Positions 10,133 to 19,576 of a stretch of 64,000 bases of DNA are shown here, piece by piece (the first letter of the stretch is position 1; each line of letters begins with the position of its first letter). Below the pieces are notes generated by a model. The model was not told the DNA's origin. It did no database searches and saw nothing but the letters and a program-made list of their open reading frames with translations. Source of the DNA: Paenibacillus rhizovicinus (GTDB lineage: Bacteria > Bacillota > Bacilli > Paenibacillales > Paenibacillaceae); assembly GCF_010365285.1 (NCBI RefSeq), contig NZ_CP048286.1:4807501-4871500 (forward strand), read 5' to 3'. The position numbers were made by a program, and so were the translations under genes.

Positions 10133-11860
10133 ATGAGCGAGGGGCAATTGCAAGGGGAGGCGCGGTTTCGCAGACGCGCCATAAAAGTCGACGAGGCGAT
10201 GCGCCTCGTCTTGGAGGCGGCCGCTCCGGGGCGGCAGGAATCCGTGCCGCTGTGGGAGGCCGGGGGCCGGCGGCTGGCGGAGACGGTCAGCGCGACGACG
10301 GACTGGCCGCCTTTCGCGCGGGCCGGACTGGACGGGTTCGCCGTCCGCAGCGCGGATACGGCGCTGGCGTCGCCGGGGGCACCGGCGACGCTGCGCGTGG
10401 CCGACACGGTCGCCGCCGGCGCGCTCGCCTCGGCGGCCGTGGCCCCGGGCACTGCCGTCCGCATTATGACGGGCGGCGCCGTGCCTCCAGGGGCGGACGC
10501 CGTCGTCATGCTGGAGCAGACGGCGGACGCCTGGGTTGACGGGCTGCCGGCGGTGCAGGTGCGGAGCACCGCCGAGCCCGGTCAGCACATCGCGCCGCGG
10601 GGCGAGGAGTTCGCCCGCGGCAGCGAGTTCGCGCGGCCCGGCGAGCTGCTGCGGCCGGGCCATTTGGCCCTGCTCGGCACATTCGGCTATGCCCATGTGC
10701 CGGTGTATGCGCGGCCGCGCGTCGCGGTGCTCGCGACCGGCGCCGAGCTGCTGCCGGTCGAGGCGCCGCTCGAGCCGGGCCGCATTCGCGATAGCAACAG
10801 CGCGATGGTAGCCGCGCTCGTTGCGCAGTATGGGGGCGTGCCGGTCTTATTCGGCCGCGTTCCGGACGAGCAAAGCGCAGCGGCGCAAGCGATCGCAGAT
10901 GCGCTGCAGCAATGCGACATGGTCATCACGACCGGCGGCGTGTCGGTCGGCGATTATGATGTTATGGCGAGTCTGCTTCGGCTCATCGGTACGGAGAAGG
11001 AGCAGGGAGAATGGATGGAGCGGACCGAAGCCGGCGGATCTATAGAGCGATACGGAGGGAAGGGGAAAGGGAAGCCGCTAGACTCCGATGAGGTCATTAT
11101 TGGGAATGCTGCGCCATCGGCGGCGGTATCAGGCGCAGTCGTATTGAAGGCAGCTGCAGCACACGGAGCTGGAGTCTCATGCCGTCAGGGCAGCTTCGGG
11201 CCTGTACCACCGGCAGAGCCGAGAGCTGCCGCCTTGGATGCAATCTCAAGCGAGCCGATTGCAGAAGCGACGCAGTTGGGCTCAGATGCGGCCCCAAGTA
11301 CAACCGCACCCCAACCTGCCATGGAAATGGCTCGTTCGGAAGACGGCCAGCTTGGACAAGCTTCCGCTTCTGCACGGTCCTTACTCCCGCTGGCCAGCCA
11401 GCTTCCGCCAGCTTCCAATCCATCGCCTCGTGCGCTCCTCCCGCAGGACAGCCGTCTGCTGTTCAACAAAGCGGCGATGCGGCCAGGAGCGCCGACGTCT
11501 GCGGCTGTCATTTCCGGCAAATTGTTGATTGCCCTCTCAGGCAATCCCGGTGCCTGCTTCGTCGGCTTCGAACTGTTCGCCCGGGCTGCTTTGCTTCGGA
11601 TGCAGGGCGCATCGGAAGAAGCAGCAAGGCCGAAGCAGGTGACAGCCAAGCTGGTCGGCGGCTTCGACAAAGGAAGCCCGCACGAACGCTTTGTACGGGC
11701 GCGGCTGTATACCGAGAACGGGATGCTTTATGCAGACCCGCTGGCTTTTGGCAAATCGAGCATGATGGCATCCATTCCGAACGCAGATGGCTTGATTCGC
11801 TTGAAGGCAGGCGCAAGCGGTGCTGATGCAGGCGCGATCGTGGATGTCATTGTATTGTAG
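10133..11860 (+). CDS. moeA: Molybdopterin molybdenumtransferase MoeA with large low-complexity insertion
   Basis: MoeA inserts molybdate into molybdopterin. The start is the ATG after GCGGAGG; an upstream ATG at 10106 is also possible. The N-terminal half has WPPFARAGLDGFAVRS (the PPFxxSxMDGYA signature), RIMTGGAVPPGADAVV and the MPT-binding domain with LATGAELL, IRDSNS and ITTGGVSVGDYD. The C-terminus has AMRPG, ALSGNPGACF and the final beta-barrel. Between LLRLIG and LLFNKAAMRPG, normally under 20 residues apart, lie about 150 extra residues rich in Ala, Ser, Pro and Gly (about 10993-11453). The frame stays open and both flanks are intact, so the protein may still be active. At 575 aa it is far longer than the usual 400 or so. 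Confidence 0.92.
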   Translation: MSEGQLQGEARFRRRAIKVDEAMRLVLEAAAPGRQESVPLWEAGGRRLAETVSATTDWPPFARAGLDGFAVRSADTALASPGAPATLRVADTVAAGALASAAVAPGTAVRIMTGGAVPPGADAVVMLEQTADAWVDGLPAVQVRSTAEPGQHIAPRGEEFARGSEFARPGELLRPGHLALLGTFGYAHVPVYARPRVAVLATGAELLPVEAPLEPGRIRDSNSAMVAALVAQYGGVPVLFGRVPDEQSAAAQAIADALQQCDMVITTGGVSVGDYDVMASLLRLIGTEKEQGEWMERTEAGGSIERYGGKGKGKPLDSDEVIIGNAAPSAAVSGAVVLKAAAAHGAGVSCRQGSFGPVPPAEPRAAALDAISSEPIAEATQLGSDAAPSTTAPQPAMEMARSEDGQLGQASASARSLLPLASQLPPASNPSPRALLPQDSRLLFNKAAMRPGAPTSAAVISGKLLIALSGNPGACFVGFELFARAALLRMQGASEEAARPKQVTAKLVGGFDKGSPHERFVRARLYTENGMLYADPLAFGKSSMMASIPNADGLIRLKAGASGADAGAIVDVIVL

Positions 11861-11881
11861 TCAGCAGCAGCAGCACGGGGT

Positions 11882-13207
11882 CTACAAGACGTCATCCACA
11901 TGGAAGCCGCTTAGCCGCAGCTGCAGATAAGGTTCGGAAGAAGCGCTGTAGCGCGTAAAGGGTTGAAAGGCATCGGATTTGACGTTGATCAGCGCCTTGG
12001 TCGGCAAGCTTGCCGTTCGGCGAAGCTCTTCGCCGAGCGCCGCCGCAAACCCGTTCCGCCCTGTCAGCTGCCGCTTCAGGTCCTCAAACCGCAGGCTTGC
12101 GGCCGCCAGAAGCTTCTCTTCGTCCAGCTGCCATGAACCGTCATGCAGCCGATAAATTCCGGCAGTCTTCGCTCCGGCATGCGTCATGGCTTCGTCAATT
12201 GGCTTCATGAGGGTCGGCTCCAGACTTCCCCTCGAATCGGTTTGGATGGCATGCAGGGTGTTGATGCCTTCTGCCAAGAAGCGTAACCGTTCCGATAGGT
12301 TCGTGAGGTCTGGCTCCACGCGGACGGTACTGGTGCTGCCGATACCAGCAAAGGTTATATCCAGTGTGGCCTGATCGTTCCAGGCCGTGATTCGATTGGT
12401 TGAAGAAACCGCTGCAGCTCCGCCGTCTATGGCAAATACAGCGTTGGATGCTGGCATGGCGACTCGTCCGATTCCGCTGGCTTTAACGATCTTGCCATGA
12501 TCTAGATCCTCAAGAAGGAAAGCATGTTCCGTGCCCGAATGGATGGCGCTGAGTTCCACTCTCACGATTCCCGCCGACGGTTCCGTCTCCAGTTCTGCGC
12601 GCACGTGAAGACTGCTTGCGTTCACCGCATCGCGCAGCTTCCGGAGCGCGGCAATATTGGACTCTCCTTGCCGTACGGCAATCGTATATACTTCGCTGAA
12701 GGAGTCGGCGTACACGTTCATCCGATGGACGCCGGGAGCGATGACGGATGGTGCAAAGGGCATCACATCGAAGCTGACATTCCTCTGGGACCGCGCAATC
12801 GAATCGATTTGTACGGTAAATTGACCGATCGGGGCTCCATTCTCCGCACGGCCGCTGATATTCCCTTCTGCACCGACGGTTCTATTCGCAAGAAGCGCAC
12901 AGTTACGCTGCGTGAAATCAGACACCGCATCTCTCACCCGTACACATTGCTCAAGCCATGCGGTTGACGCTTCCAAGGCAGCCTGCAAGGATTCCCTCGC
13001 CTCTCTAGGCAATGAAGCGGGAACCTTGACGCGGACAGGCTTCAGGTCATGCGATTGCTTCGCGGCGCCTTTGTTCCGGTTGTTCCACCACCAGTAATTA
13101 TCCGCATACGAATACGGATACATAGCGTATCTCTCGACAGGGACAATGGGCTCGTCTGAACGGCGCACAGTTCCGAAGATCGCGGGTACAGTGTAGGGCA
13201 TCACCAC
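11882..13207 (-). CDS. FliD-like (flagellar cap-like) orphan protein
   Basis: A 441-residue protein starting at GTG eight bases after GGAGG. I see FliD-like signatures. The middle has AVFAIDGGAAAVSSTNRITAW and repeated beta-type segments (about 260-300). This is followed by LRFLAEGINTLHAIQTDSRGSL, and near the end AGIYRLHDGSWQLDEEKLLAAA and LTGRNGFAAALGEEL, the helical end of filament-cap proteins. The first 55 residues are unusual (VPAIFGTVRRSDEP, then PYSYADNYWWWNNRNKG) and lack the normal FliD N-terminal coiled coil. No other flagellar gene is nearby, so a true cap function is doubtful. It converges with moeA, with only 21 bases between the stops. Confidence 0.6.
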   Translation of the reverse strand: MVMPYTVPAIFGTVRRSDEPIVPVERYAMYPYSYADNYWWWNNRNKGAAKQSHDLKPVRVKVPASLPREARESLQAALEASTAWLEQCVRVRDAVSDFTQRNCALLANRTVGAEGNISGRAENGAPIGQFTVQIDSIARSQRNVSFDVMPFAPSVIAPGVHRMNVYADSFSEVYTIAVRQGESNIAALRKLRDAVNASSLHVRAELETEPSAGIVRVELSAIHSGTEHAFLLEDLDHGKIVKASGIGRVAMPASNAVFAIDGGAAAVSSTNRITAWNDQATLDITFAGIGSTSTVRVEPDLTNLSERLRFLAEGINTLHAIQTDSRGSLEPTLMKPIDEAMTHAGAKTAGIYRLHDGSWQLDEEKLLAAASLRFEDLKRQLTGRNGFAAALGEELRRTASLPTKALINVKSDAFQPFTRYSASSEPYLQLRLSGFHVDDVL

Positions 13208-13437
13208 AATAATCGCCTCCGACAACAGTTTATGCTATTCTAAAGATACCAGATAATGGAGCAGCAGCACTATATATTTCTGAATATTCGGTTTTTAAAC
13301 GGTTTCGGATGATCCATATTGTTTCATTTGCGTTACTATTTGCGTTATTACGACGATAAACCAAGCGGACAAGCCTTAGCCAAGCATAAGCCCGAGGCTC
13401 GCAGCGATTGCGCAAGACTCGGGCACTCGAACGGTCG

Positions 13438-13836
13438 TTAAATAAGCAGGAACAGGAATGCGATGGAGGCCAAATCGAATGCAAGCGACTCGCCGAAGCC
13501 GAACCCGTAGCTGCCATAACCATAGGCATCGCCGTAATACGGATCGTAGGGGTAATAGGCCTGTGTTTGTGCCGTTTCCTTCGGTTTGCTCTCGGCCGTC
13601 GTTTTTCCTTTTTTCTGCTTCTTGCTCTTTTGATTGGTCACTTTGGTCACTTTGCCTTGTTGAATGCCCACGGTCGCATTAACGGTCGACTCGGGACGTT
13701 CATTCAGCATGATTTTTCCTTCATGACAACGGCTCAATACACCTACATGTCTCTTGCCATCGTGCGTGACCACGCATACGGACATTCCGCAAAACTGCTT
13801 AATATTCTCTTCGTGCAGCGGATAAATTTGTTCCAT
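13438..13836 (-). CDS. Small Gly/Tyr-rich hypothetical protein
   Basis: A 132-residue protein starting at ATG after GGGGAGG; longer upstream frames lack a binding site. Residues 1-50 form a compact beta-type domain (MEQIYPLHEENI, CGMSVCVVTHDGKRHVGVLSRC) that may adopt a small barrel. A lysine-rich stretch follows (KSKKQKKGK), then a tyrosine and glycine-rich segment (YYPYDPYYGDAYGYGSYGFGFG) and a hydrophobic C-terminal tail (LASIAFLFLLI). This layout resembles spore-coat or surface proteins of spore formers, but I cannot assign a family. It lies upstream of and in line with the FliD-like gene. Confidence 0.75.
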   Translation of the reverse strand: MEQIYPLHEENIKQFCGMSVCVVTHDGKRHVGVLSRCHEGKIMLNERPESTVNATVGIQQGKVTKVTNQKSKKQKKGKTTAESKPKETAQTQAYYPYDPYYGDAYGYGSYGFGFGESLAFDLASIAFLFLLI

Positions 13837-14034
13837 TCGGTACTGACACCTCCCCTGGAGTATCTTGAAACCCAAGGCCGTGCTTGGATTTCTCCGGAAT
13901 GAAACGCGCCGCGCCCCGCCCCAGAGGGAAGGCTTGAGTCGTTTCACCTTGTGACAGTATATTCACCCAGAGGCGGATGCGTATGGATTTCTACCCATTT
14001 CGCCCTGTAAATGAAGCTGAGCGAGGAGTGGTTG

Positions 14035-14892
14035 ATGATGGCTGAGAAGTCCCTCGAGCTGACACCGATCCGGTCAATGAAACGTAAACGGTTCCCGCAG
14101 GCCGGCATCTTCGCGGCGCTGTTGATTCTTATCGGGGCCGTCGTCTGGGCTGTGGCAAGCGGAAAGAACGGGCAGCACTCGGACTCGGGTGCGCTCCGGC
14201 CGCTTAGTTCCGATTTCGAGTCGGTCTGGTCATGGAGCGATTCAGAATTCGCCGGTGGTGCACGCAGCGCGCAATGGACCTTTCGTTGGGACGGAGCCGT
14301 TTCATTGCAAGCCGCAAAAGCGTTCGCTGCCGGCCTCGGCTTTCATTTGAGCGGCCAGTTGTCCGATAGCAGCCCCATCGATGTGGTTGCCTCGGATGCT
14401 GCTTACAAAATGACGCTGTGGCTGCATTCGCGGCAAGCATCCGAGGACGAAACGGGGGATAATACCGATACGGGTACAGACGCGTCCGGTCTTACAGCCG
14501 AAAAGCCGCTCTATGATATCGTACTGCTGATGAACGCTTCCGAGGACGCGGAGAAGCAGGCCATGTCAACCGCCATAAAGCAAGTCGAGGAGAGTATCGC
14601 CCATGCCGGATTGCCTCTCCGCGGCGGCTTGACCGTCAAAGGCAACGCTGCCGGTGACGGAGCGGGTGCACGGGTTGCGAAGGCTGCATCGGCCAAGGAA
14701 ACGGAGACCTATGACGACGGTCATACGAGCAGTTTGACGTATTTCAGCGATAAGCTGGCGAGCAAGGTGCAGAGCGGAGAGAAAACGGTCAATTTACAGA
14801 TCGCGGAGTCGGTTTCCGGGACCGGCAAAGTGCCGGAATTGATTATAGGCGTGCCGCTGATTACCGGCGATTACGCGATGCAAGAGAAGTAA
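14035..14892 (+). CDS. YwmB-family (DUF1779/TATA-box-binding-like) protein
   Basis: A 285-residue protein starting at ATG after GAGGAGTGG. A basic N-terminus (SMKRKRFPQ) leads into one membrane helix (about 24-42), so it is anchored with its bulk outside. The C-terminal part matches the YwmB pattern: [13 protein letters not shown], then [29 protein letters not shown]. YwmB function is not established. A Thr, Asp and Glu-rich loop ([14 protein letters not shown], about 138-158) interrupts the domain and looks flexible. Confidence 0.7.
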   Translation: MMAEKSLELTPIRSMKRKRFPQAGIFAALLILIGAVVWAVASGKNGQHSDSGALRPLSSDFESVWSWSDSEFAGGARSAQWTFRWDGAVSLQAAKAFAAGLGFHLSGQLSDSSPIDVVASDAAYKMTLWLHSRQASEDETGDNTDTGTDASGLTAEKPLYDIVLLMNASEDAEKQAMSTAIKQVEESIAHAGLPLRGGLTVKGNAAGDGAGARVAKAASAKETETYDDGHTSSLTYFSDKLASKVQSGEKTVNLQIAESVSGTGKVPELIIGVPLITGDYAMQEK

Positions 14893-15018
14893 AAAGATTC
14901 AGGCGGCGGCACGTTTTTTTATGCCTGCATGAATAGCATCTAACCGCTTGTTATGCTAAACTACATTAAAAGCAGTCTGTCAATTGTTGCATAAAAATAC
15001 ATATGAGAGAATGAGGGA

Positions 15019-16575
15019 ATGACCGAAGTGAGCAAACACGACTCTATTGCCGCAGAGGGTGCGGTTTATTATCTATTTGGGGCGACTGGCGATTTGGCTC
15101 GCCGCAAACTGTTTCCCGCGCTTTTCAGCTTATATAAAGAAGGTAAATTGGCCGAGGATTTCGCTGTCGTCGGTCTAGCGCGCAGACCGCGCACGAACGA
15201 GCAGTTCCGTGCGGACGTTTACGAATCGATCGGCGAATTCAGCCGGTACAAAGCGGATGATGCGGAGCAGTGGGAGCGTTTTGCGTCGCATTTCGTTTAT
15301 ATGTCTCTCGATATCAACAATGTGGACGGCTTCCGCGAACTGGCCAGTCTGTCCAAGGAATTGGACGCGAAGTTCGATATTCCGGGCAATCGCCTCTTCT
15401 ATTTGGCTTTGGCTCCGGAATTGTTCGGTCCGGTATCGTTCAACCTGCGCGACGGCGGCATGCTGGATTCGACAGGCTGGAACCGTCTCGTTATCGAGAA
15501 GCCGTTCGGCTACGATCTGGAATCGGCCCGCAAGCTGAACGCACAGCTCAGTCAAGTATTCCAGGAAGAGGAGATCTATCGAATCGACCACTACTTGGGC
15601 AAGGAAATGGTACAAAATATTGAAGTTCTTCGGTTCTCCAATGCATTTTTCGAGCCGCTGTGGAACAATAAGCATATCGCGAACGTGCAAATCACGCTTT
15701 CCGAAACGGTTGGCGTCGAAGAGCGCGGCGGTTATTACGATAAATCGGGCGCGCTGCGCGACATGGTCCAGAACCATATGATGCAAATGCTGGCGATGAT
15801 CGCCATGGAGCCGCCAAGCCGTCTGCATCCCGAAGACATTCGGGACGAGAAGGTAAAAGCACTTCGTTCGCTGCGTCCGTTCGAATCGGCGGAGGCAGTC
15901 AACGCGAACGTCATCCGCGGCCAATACAGCGCCGGCGAGAACAAAGGCAAGCCGCTGCCTGGCTATCGCGAAGAAGATTCCGTCAACCCGCAGTCGGCGA
16001 CGGAAACGTATTTTGCAGCACGCGTGTACTTGGATAATTTCCGCTGGGCGGGCGTGCCGTTCTATATCCGTACGGGCAAGCGCCTCCCGGTGAAAACGAC
16101 CGAGGTCGTCATCGAGTTCAAAAACGTGCCTGACAACATCCTCTTCGCGAATCGCCACGATCTGGCGCCGAACCTGCTTGTTATCCGGGTTAACCCGATG
16201 GAAGGCATTTATATCAAAATCAATGCGAAGAAACCTGGCGTCGACAATGTCGTGCAGCCGGTATCGATGGAATTCTGCCAAAGCTGCATGGTCGGCATCA
16301 ATACGCCCGAAGCGTATGAGCGCTTGATCTACGACGCGGCCCGCGGCGAGTCGACGTACTTCACCCGTTGGGATGAAGTGGCTCAGGCTTGGACGTTCGT
16401 GGACCGTATCGCTAATGCTTGGCGCGAAGACAGCGCCAGCCTGCAGCTCTACCCTGCGGGATCGTGGGGACCAGCGCGTACCGACGAGCTGCTCGCGCAG
16501 GATGGATTCCACTGGTGGCCGGTCAACGGCCAAGCCGAGGACAACGTCATTTGGATTTCGGGCGGGCCCAAGTAA
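15019..16575 (+). CDS. zwf: Glucose-6-phosphate 1-dehydrogenase
   Basis: A 518-residue enzyme, usual length, that oxidises glucose 6-phosphate to 6-phosphogluconolactone with NADP+, opening the oxidative pentose phosphate pathway. The N-terminal Rossmann motif FGATGDLARRKLFPAL (about 19-34) binds NADP. The substrate site RIDHYLGKE is at residues 188-196, and EKPFGYD lies before it. The C-terminal half is the typical beta-sheet domain (VPFYIRTGKRLP). The ATG at 15019 follows a weak GAGGGA; a GTG three codons later is an alternative start. It is alone on its strand, followed by a decayed gene. Confidence 0.97.
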   Translation: MTEVSKHDSIAAEGAVYYLFGATGDLARRKLFPALFSLYKEGKLAEDFAVVGLARRPRTNEQFRADVYESIGEFSRYKADDAEQWERFASHFVYMSLDINNVDGFRELASLSKELDAKFDIPGNRLFYLALAPELFGPVSFNLRDGGMLDSTGWNRLVIEKPFGYDLESARKLNAQLSQVFQEEEIYRIDHYLGKEMVQNIEVLRFSNAFFEPLWNNKHIANVQITLSETVGVEERGGYYDKSGALRDMVQNHMMQMLAMIAMEPPSRLHPEDIRDEKVKALRSLRPFESAEAVNANVIRGQYSAGENKGKPLPGYREEDSVNPQSATETYFAARVYLDNFRWAGVPFYIRTGKRLPVKTTEVVIEFKNVPDNILFANRHDLAPNLLVIRVNPMEGIYIKINAKKPGVDNVVQPVSMEFCQSCMVGINTPEAYERLIYDAARGESTYFTRWDEVAQAWTFVDRIANAWREDSASLQLYPAGSWGPARTDELLAQDGFHWWPVNGQAEDNVIWISGGPK

Positions 16576-16584
16576 GATCGTCGA

Positions 16585-16910
16585 TGGTGTATGCACCGCG
16601 GTACGCATGTGGATGCGCCCTTGCATATGCTGAAGGATCGCGAGACGATCGAATCGATCGGCTTGGAACAACTGGTCGGCATGGCATTCGCGGAACGCGT
16701 ACTGGTGCGCATGCATCGAGCTTCTCAGAACGGGCTGCCGACGCAGCGCTCGTTATTTCGCAACATTTTCGCAACACATTATTATCGTTGAAGGGCTGCG
16801 GCTGAATGATGGAGGTCGCACCCGGCAGTTATTTCAGGATCAATGCGCCGCTTAAGCTTAAAGGAATCGATGCGGCTCCAGCCCGCGCGCTCTTGATCGG
16901 CGGTATGTAA
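16585..16910 (+). pseudogene. Decayed cyclase-family (kynurenine formamidase-like) gene
   Basis: Three consecutive fragments in three frames line up with one cyclase-family protein. From 16591 the frame reads MHRGTHVDAPLHMLKD, keeping the metal-binding HxGTHxDxPxH motif, to a stop near 16791. From 16778 a second frame reads IIIVEGLRLND. From 16806 a third frame reads EVAPGSYFRINAPLKLKGID and APARALLIGGM, the family's C-terminus, ending at 16908. The first 60 or so codons and the middle are missing. At least two frameshifts and a large deletion make it non-functional. It sits in the 354-base gap between zwf and prfC. Confidence 0.8.
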
Positions 16911-16929
16911 AGGGACGAAGGGAACTATC

Positions 16930-18516
16930 ATGAGTAAAACAATTGCGGATGAAATCAAACAAGAAGTCGAGAAGAGGCGCACGTTCGCCATCATCTCTCA
17001 CCCCGATGCGGGGAAAACGACGCTGACGGAGAAGCTGCTCCTGTTCGGAGGCGCGATCCGCGAAGCGGGATCGGTCAAAGCGCGCAAAGCGAGCCGTCAC
17101 GCGACGAGCGACTGGATGGAAATCGAGAAGCAGCGGGGAATTTCCGTTACATCTTCCGTTATGCAATTCGATTACAGCGGTCACCGCGTGAATATATTGG
17201 ATACGCCCGGTCACCAGGACTTCAGTGAAGATACGTACCGGACGCTGACTGCGGCGGACAGCGCGGTTATGCTGATCGACGTCGCTAAAGGCGTCGAGGC
17301 GCAAACGATCAAGCTGTTCCAGGTTTGCAGCAAGCGCGGCATTCCGATCTTCACGTTCATCAACAAACTGGACCGCGAAGGACAGAATCCGTTCGAGCTC
17401 ATGGAAGAGCTTGAGCGCGTTCTCGGCATCCGGGCCGTTCCGATGAACTGGCCGATCGGCATGGGCCGCGAGTTGTGCGGTGTCTATGACCGGATGAAGA
17501 ATCAAGTGGAGCTCTTCCGGGGCAACGATCATTCGACGATCGAGGTTCAAAAGGTCGAGGATTACAACGATCCGCATATTCGGGAGATGGCCGGCGATTA
17601 TTTGACGGACCAGCTGATCGCGGATTTGGAGCTGCTTGACGTCGCGGGAGATCCGTTCGATTACGAGAAGGTTCGCGCAGGCGAGCTGACGCCGCTCTTC
17701 TTCGGCAGCGCGGTGAACAACTTCGGCGTGCAGACATTCTTGGAGAACTTCCTGCAGCTGGCACCGGCTCCGACGCCGCGCCAAAGCACGAGCGGTCCGA
17801 TTGAACCGACGAACGAGAAGTTCTCGGGCTATGTATTCAAAATCCAAGCGAACATGAATCCTGCCCACCGCGACCGGATCGCGTTCTTGCGTATCTGCTC
17901 CGGCCGGTTCGAACGCGGCATGAGCGTCCGTCACGTGCGCAACGGCAAAGACATCAAGCTGTCGCAGCCGCAGCAATTCCTGGCGCAGGATCGCGATATC
18001 GTCGAGAACGCGTATCCGGGCGACATTATCGGCCTGTTCGATCCCGGCATCTTCCGGATCGGCGATTCGTTGTCGCAAGGCAGCGAGATCGTCTTCGACG
18101 AGCTGCCGACGTTCTCGCCGGAGCTGTTCGCGAAGGTAACCGTTAAGAATGCGCTGAAGCATAAGCAGTACCAGAAAGGCATCGACCAGCTGACGGAAGA
18201 AGGCACCATCCAGGTGTTCCATTCCACGGGCAACTTCGACGAGACGATTCTCGGCGTTGTCGGCCAGCTGCAGTTCGAAGTATTCGAGCATCGGATGCGT
18301 TCTGAATACGGCGTAGACATTATGCTGCACCGGATGCCGTTCCAATTCGCGCGCTGGATTGTCGACGACAAGATCGATCCGTCCAAATACCGGATCAATT
18401 CGTCGCTCGTTAAAGACAAGAAGGATAATTACGTGGCTTTGTTCGAGAACGAATACGCCATGCGTACGGCAATGGATAAGAACCCAACCTCCAAGTTTTT
18501 GGAGATGGCGCCTTAA
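16930..18516 (+). CDS. prfC: Peptide chain release factor 3
   Basis: A 528-residue translational GTPase that recycles class I release factors from the ribosome after peptide release. The GTPase motifs are in order: G1 SHPDAGKTTLTEK (about 22-34), G2 region RGISVTSSVM, G3 DTPGHQDF and G4 NKLDRE. The C-terminal domains (EIVFDELPTFSPELFAKV, then GQLQFEVFEHRMRSEYGVD) are typical of RF3 rather than EF-G. The start ATG follows GAAGGGA. It is transcribed alone, ending at a strong terminator. Confidence 0.97.
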   Translation: MSKTIADEIKQEVEKRRTFAIISHPDAGKTTLTEKLLLFGGAIREAGSVKARKASRHATSDWMEIEKQRGISVTSSVMQFDYSGHRVNILDTPGHQDFSEDTYRTLTAADSAVMLIDVAKGVEAQTIKLFQVCSKRGIPIFTFINKLDREGQNPFELMEELERVLGIRAVPMNWPIGMGRELCGVYDRMKNQVELFRGNDHSTIEVQKVEDYNDPHIREMAGDYLTDQLIADLELLDVAGDPFDYEKVRAGELTPLFFGSAVNNFGVQTFLENFLQLAPAPTPRQSTSGPIEPTNEKFSGYVFKIQANMNPAHRDRIAFLRICSGRFERGMSVRHVRNGKDIKLSQPQQFLAQDRDIVENAYPGDIIGLFDPGIFRIGDSLSQGSEIVFDELPTFSPELFAKVTVKNALKHKQYQKGIDQLTEEGTIQVFHSTGNFDETILGVVGQLQFEVFEHRMRSEYGVDIMLHRMPFQFARWIVDDKIDPSKYRINSSLVKDKKDNYVALFENEYAMRTAMDKNPTSKFLEMAP

Positions 18517-18542
18517 GGCCCGCCAGCTCGTTTATTAAATTA

Positions 18543-18588
18543 AAAAGACCTCGAGTCCGCGTTTTAACGCAGATTCGAGGTCTTTTTT
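18543..18588 (+). terminator. Terminator after prfC
   Basis: Long stem (AAAAGACCTCGA with TCGAGGTCTTTT, continued by CGCG/CGCAG pairing) ending in TTTTTT. The A-run before it makes it usable from both strands, so it can also end the TM2 genes. Confidence 0.9.
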
Positions 18589-18652
18589 CCTATAAGCCCT
18601 GCACGCTGCCAGACGAAACGGATTGGCCGACGCGTTCGTCGACTTGTCGCGT

Positions 18653-19066
18653 TTAGCCGCGGCCGGCCAGCTGTTCCATCTTGCGATAATGAAGGATTTC
18701 GGCGATGATGGCTTGCTGCACGCCTTGGTTGTAGGCGCGGATCATGCCAGGCAGCAGGAATAAATCGACGATGATCCATACGAACAGCGCGACGGCGGGC
18801 AGGACGCACATCGTTACCGAAACGATGGTAAACGGCGTGGAGTCCACTGCGGATGCGATTGCGATCATGAAATAGAAGAAGATGGCTGCGATGAAGAGGG
18901 CCAATTGAGCAGCGCCTGTTCCTTTGCGTTTCAGATAGAAGCGATGCAGCCCGAAGTGGCCGCCCAGCAGCATAAGATATGCGACGCCCGAGGACTTCTC
19001 CGCGCCGCGCAGCTCGGAGTTCAGAAGCATCAGCTCTTCCAACGATAGATCCTGTTTATTCAGCAT
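18653..19066 (-). CDS. TM2-domain membrane protein (second of pair)
   Basis: A 137-residue membrane protein. A short soluble N-terminus (LSLEELMLLNSELRG) is followed by the TM2 signature GGHFGLHRFYLKRKGTGAAQL (about 35-55) and two to three membrane helices, ending in a helix with IIAEILHYRKMEQL. TM2 proteins have no firm biochemical role. It is homologous to the gene 10 bases upstream, sharing the N-terminal LSLEEL/LDAREL helix and the C-terminal helix, so the pair arose by duplication. Confidence 0.85.
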   Translation of the reverse strand: MLNKQDLSLEELMLLNSELRGAEKSSGVAYLMLLGGHFGLHRFYLKRKGTGAAQLALFIAAIFFYFMIAIASAVDSTPFTIVSVTMCVLPAVALFVWIIVDLFLLPGMIRAYNQGVQQAIIAEILHYRKMEQLAGRG

Positions 19067-19076
19067 CAGAGGCGGC

Positions 19077-19418
19077 CTAGCGACTCATCGCATTGTTGAA
19101 ATGCTTCTGAGACAGGATATCGTCCATGATGCGCGCTTCGACCTTCTGATTCTCTTCCTTCACGATGCCGTGCAGGAGGAAAGCGTCGATCAATGCCCAA
19201 ATTCCCGTAACGACAGCGCCGACGATCGTTAGCGTAAGAATAAGCATGACGATGGCGCTGCCGGTCCGTTTGACATAGAAACGATGCGCCCCGAAGCCAG
19301 CCAGGAAGAACCATAGGATATAGGCCACGAGCACGCTCTTGCCTTGCGACCGGACCTCTTGGTCCAATAGCAGCAATTCGCGAGCATCCAACTGGCTTTT
19401 TTGCGCGATGTTGTACAT
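19077..19418 (-). CDS. TM2-domain membrane protein (first of pair)
   Basis: A 113-residue protein starting at MYNIAQKSQLDAREL; the longer frame adds residues without a binding site. Residues 15-30 form an amphipathic helix (ELLLLDQEVRSQGKS). The TM2 signature FLAGFGAHRFYVKRTGSA follows, with the second membrane helix at TIVGAVVTGIWALIDAFLL, and a charged C-terminal helix ends the protein. It is likely cotranscribed with the paralogue 10 bases downstream. Confidence 0.85.
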   Translation of the reverse strand: MYNIAQKSQLDARELLLLDQEVRSQGKSVLVAYILWFFLAGFGAHRFYVKRTGSAIVMLILTLTIVGAVVTGIWALIDAFLLHGIVKEENQKVEARIMDDILSQKHFNNAMSR

Positions 19419-19576
19419 TCTTTCATTCCCCATTCTATTCTTGTTATAGACACAATTTGACCACATTTAGTATAAAGGAACTAGTGCCATTCGACAAGGA
19501 ATCACTAACAAATATCCTAAAATTTAACACGATTCGCCGAGATTCTCCGTTGACAACAGGAATCCCGCATGAGAGA

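Noticed and set aside
13230..13529. Minus-strand 99-codon frame between the FliD-like and Gly/Tyr-rich genes
   Set aside because: Overlaps the end of the Gly/Tyr-rich gene in another frame and has no binding site or domain.
15175..16716. A 513-codon antisense frame opposite zwf, and similar ones opposite prfC and the oxidoreductases
   Set aside because: Same codon-bias shadow effect; the sense products are unmistakable enzymes.
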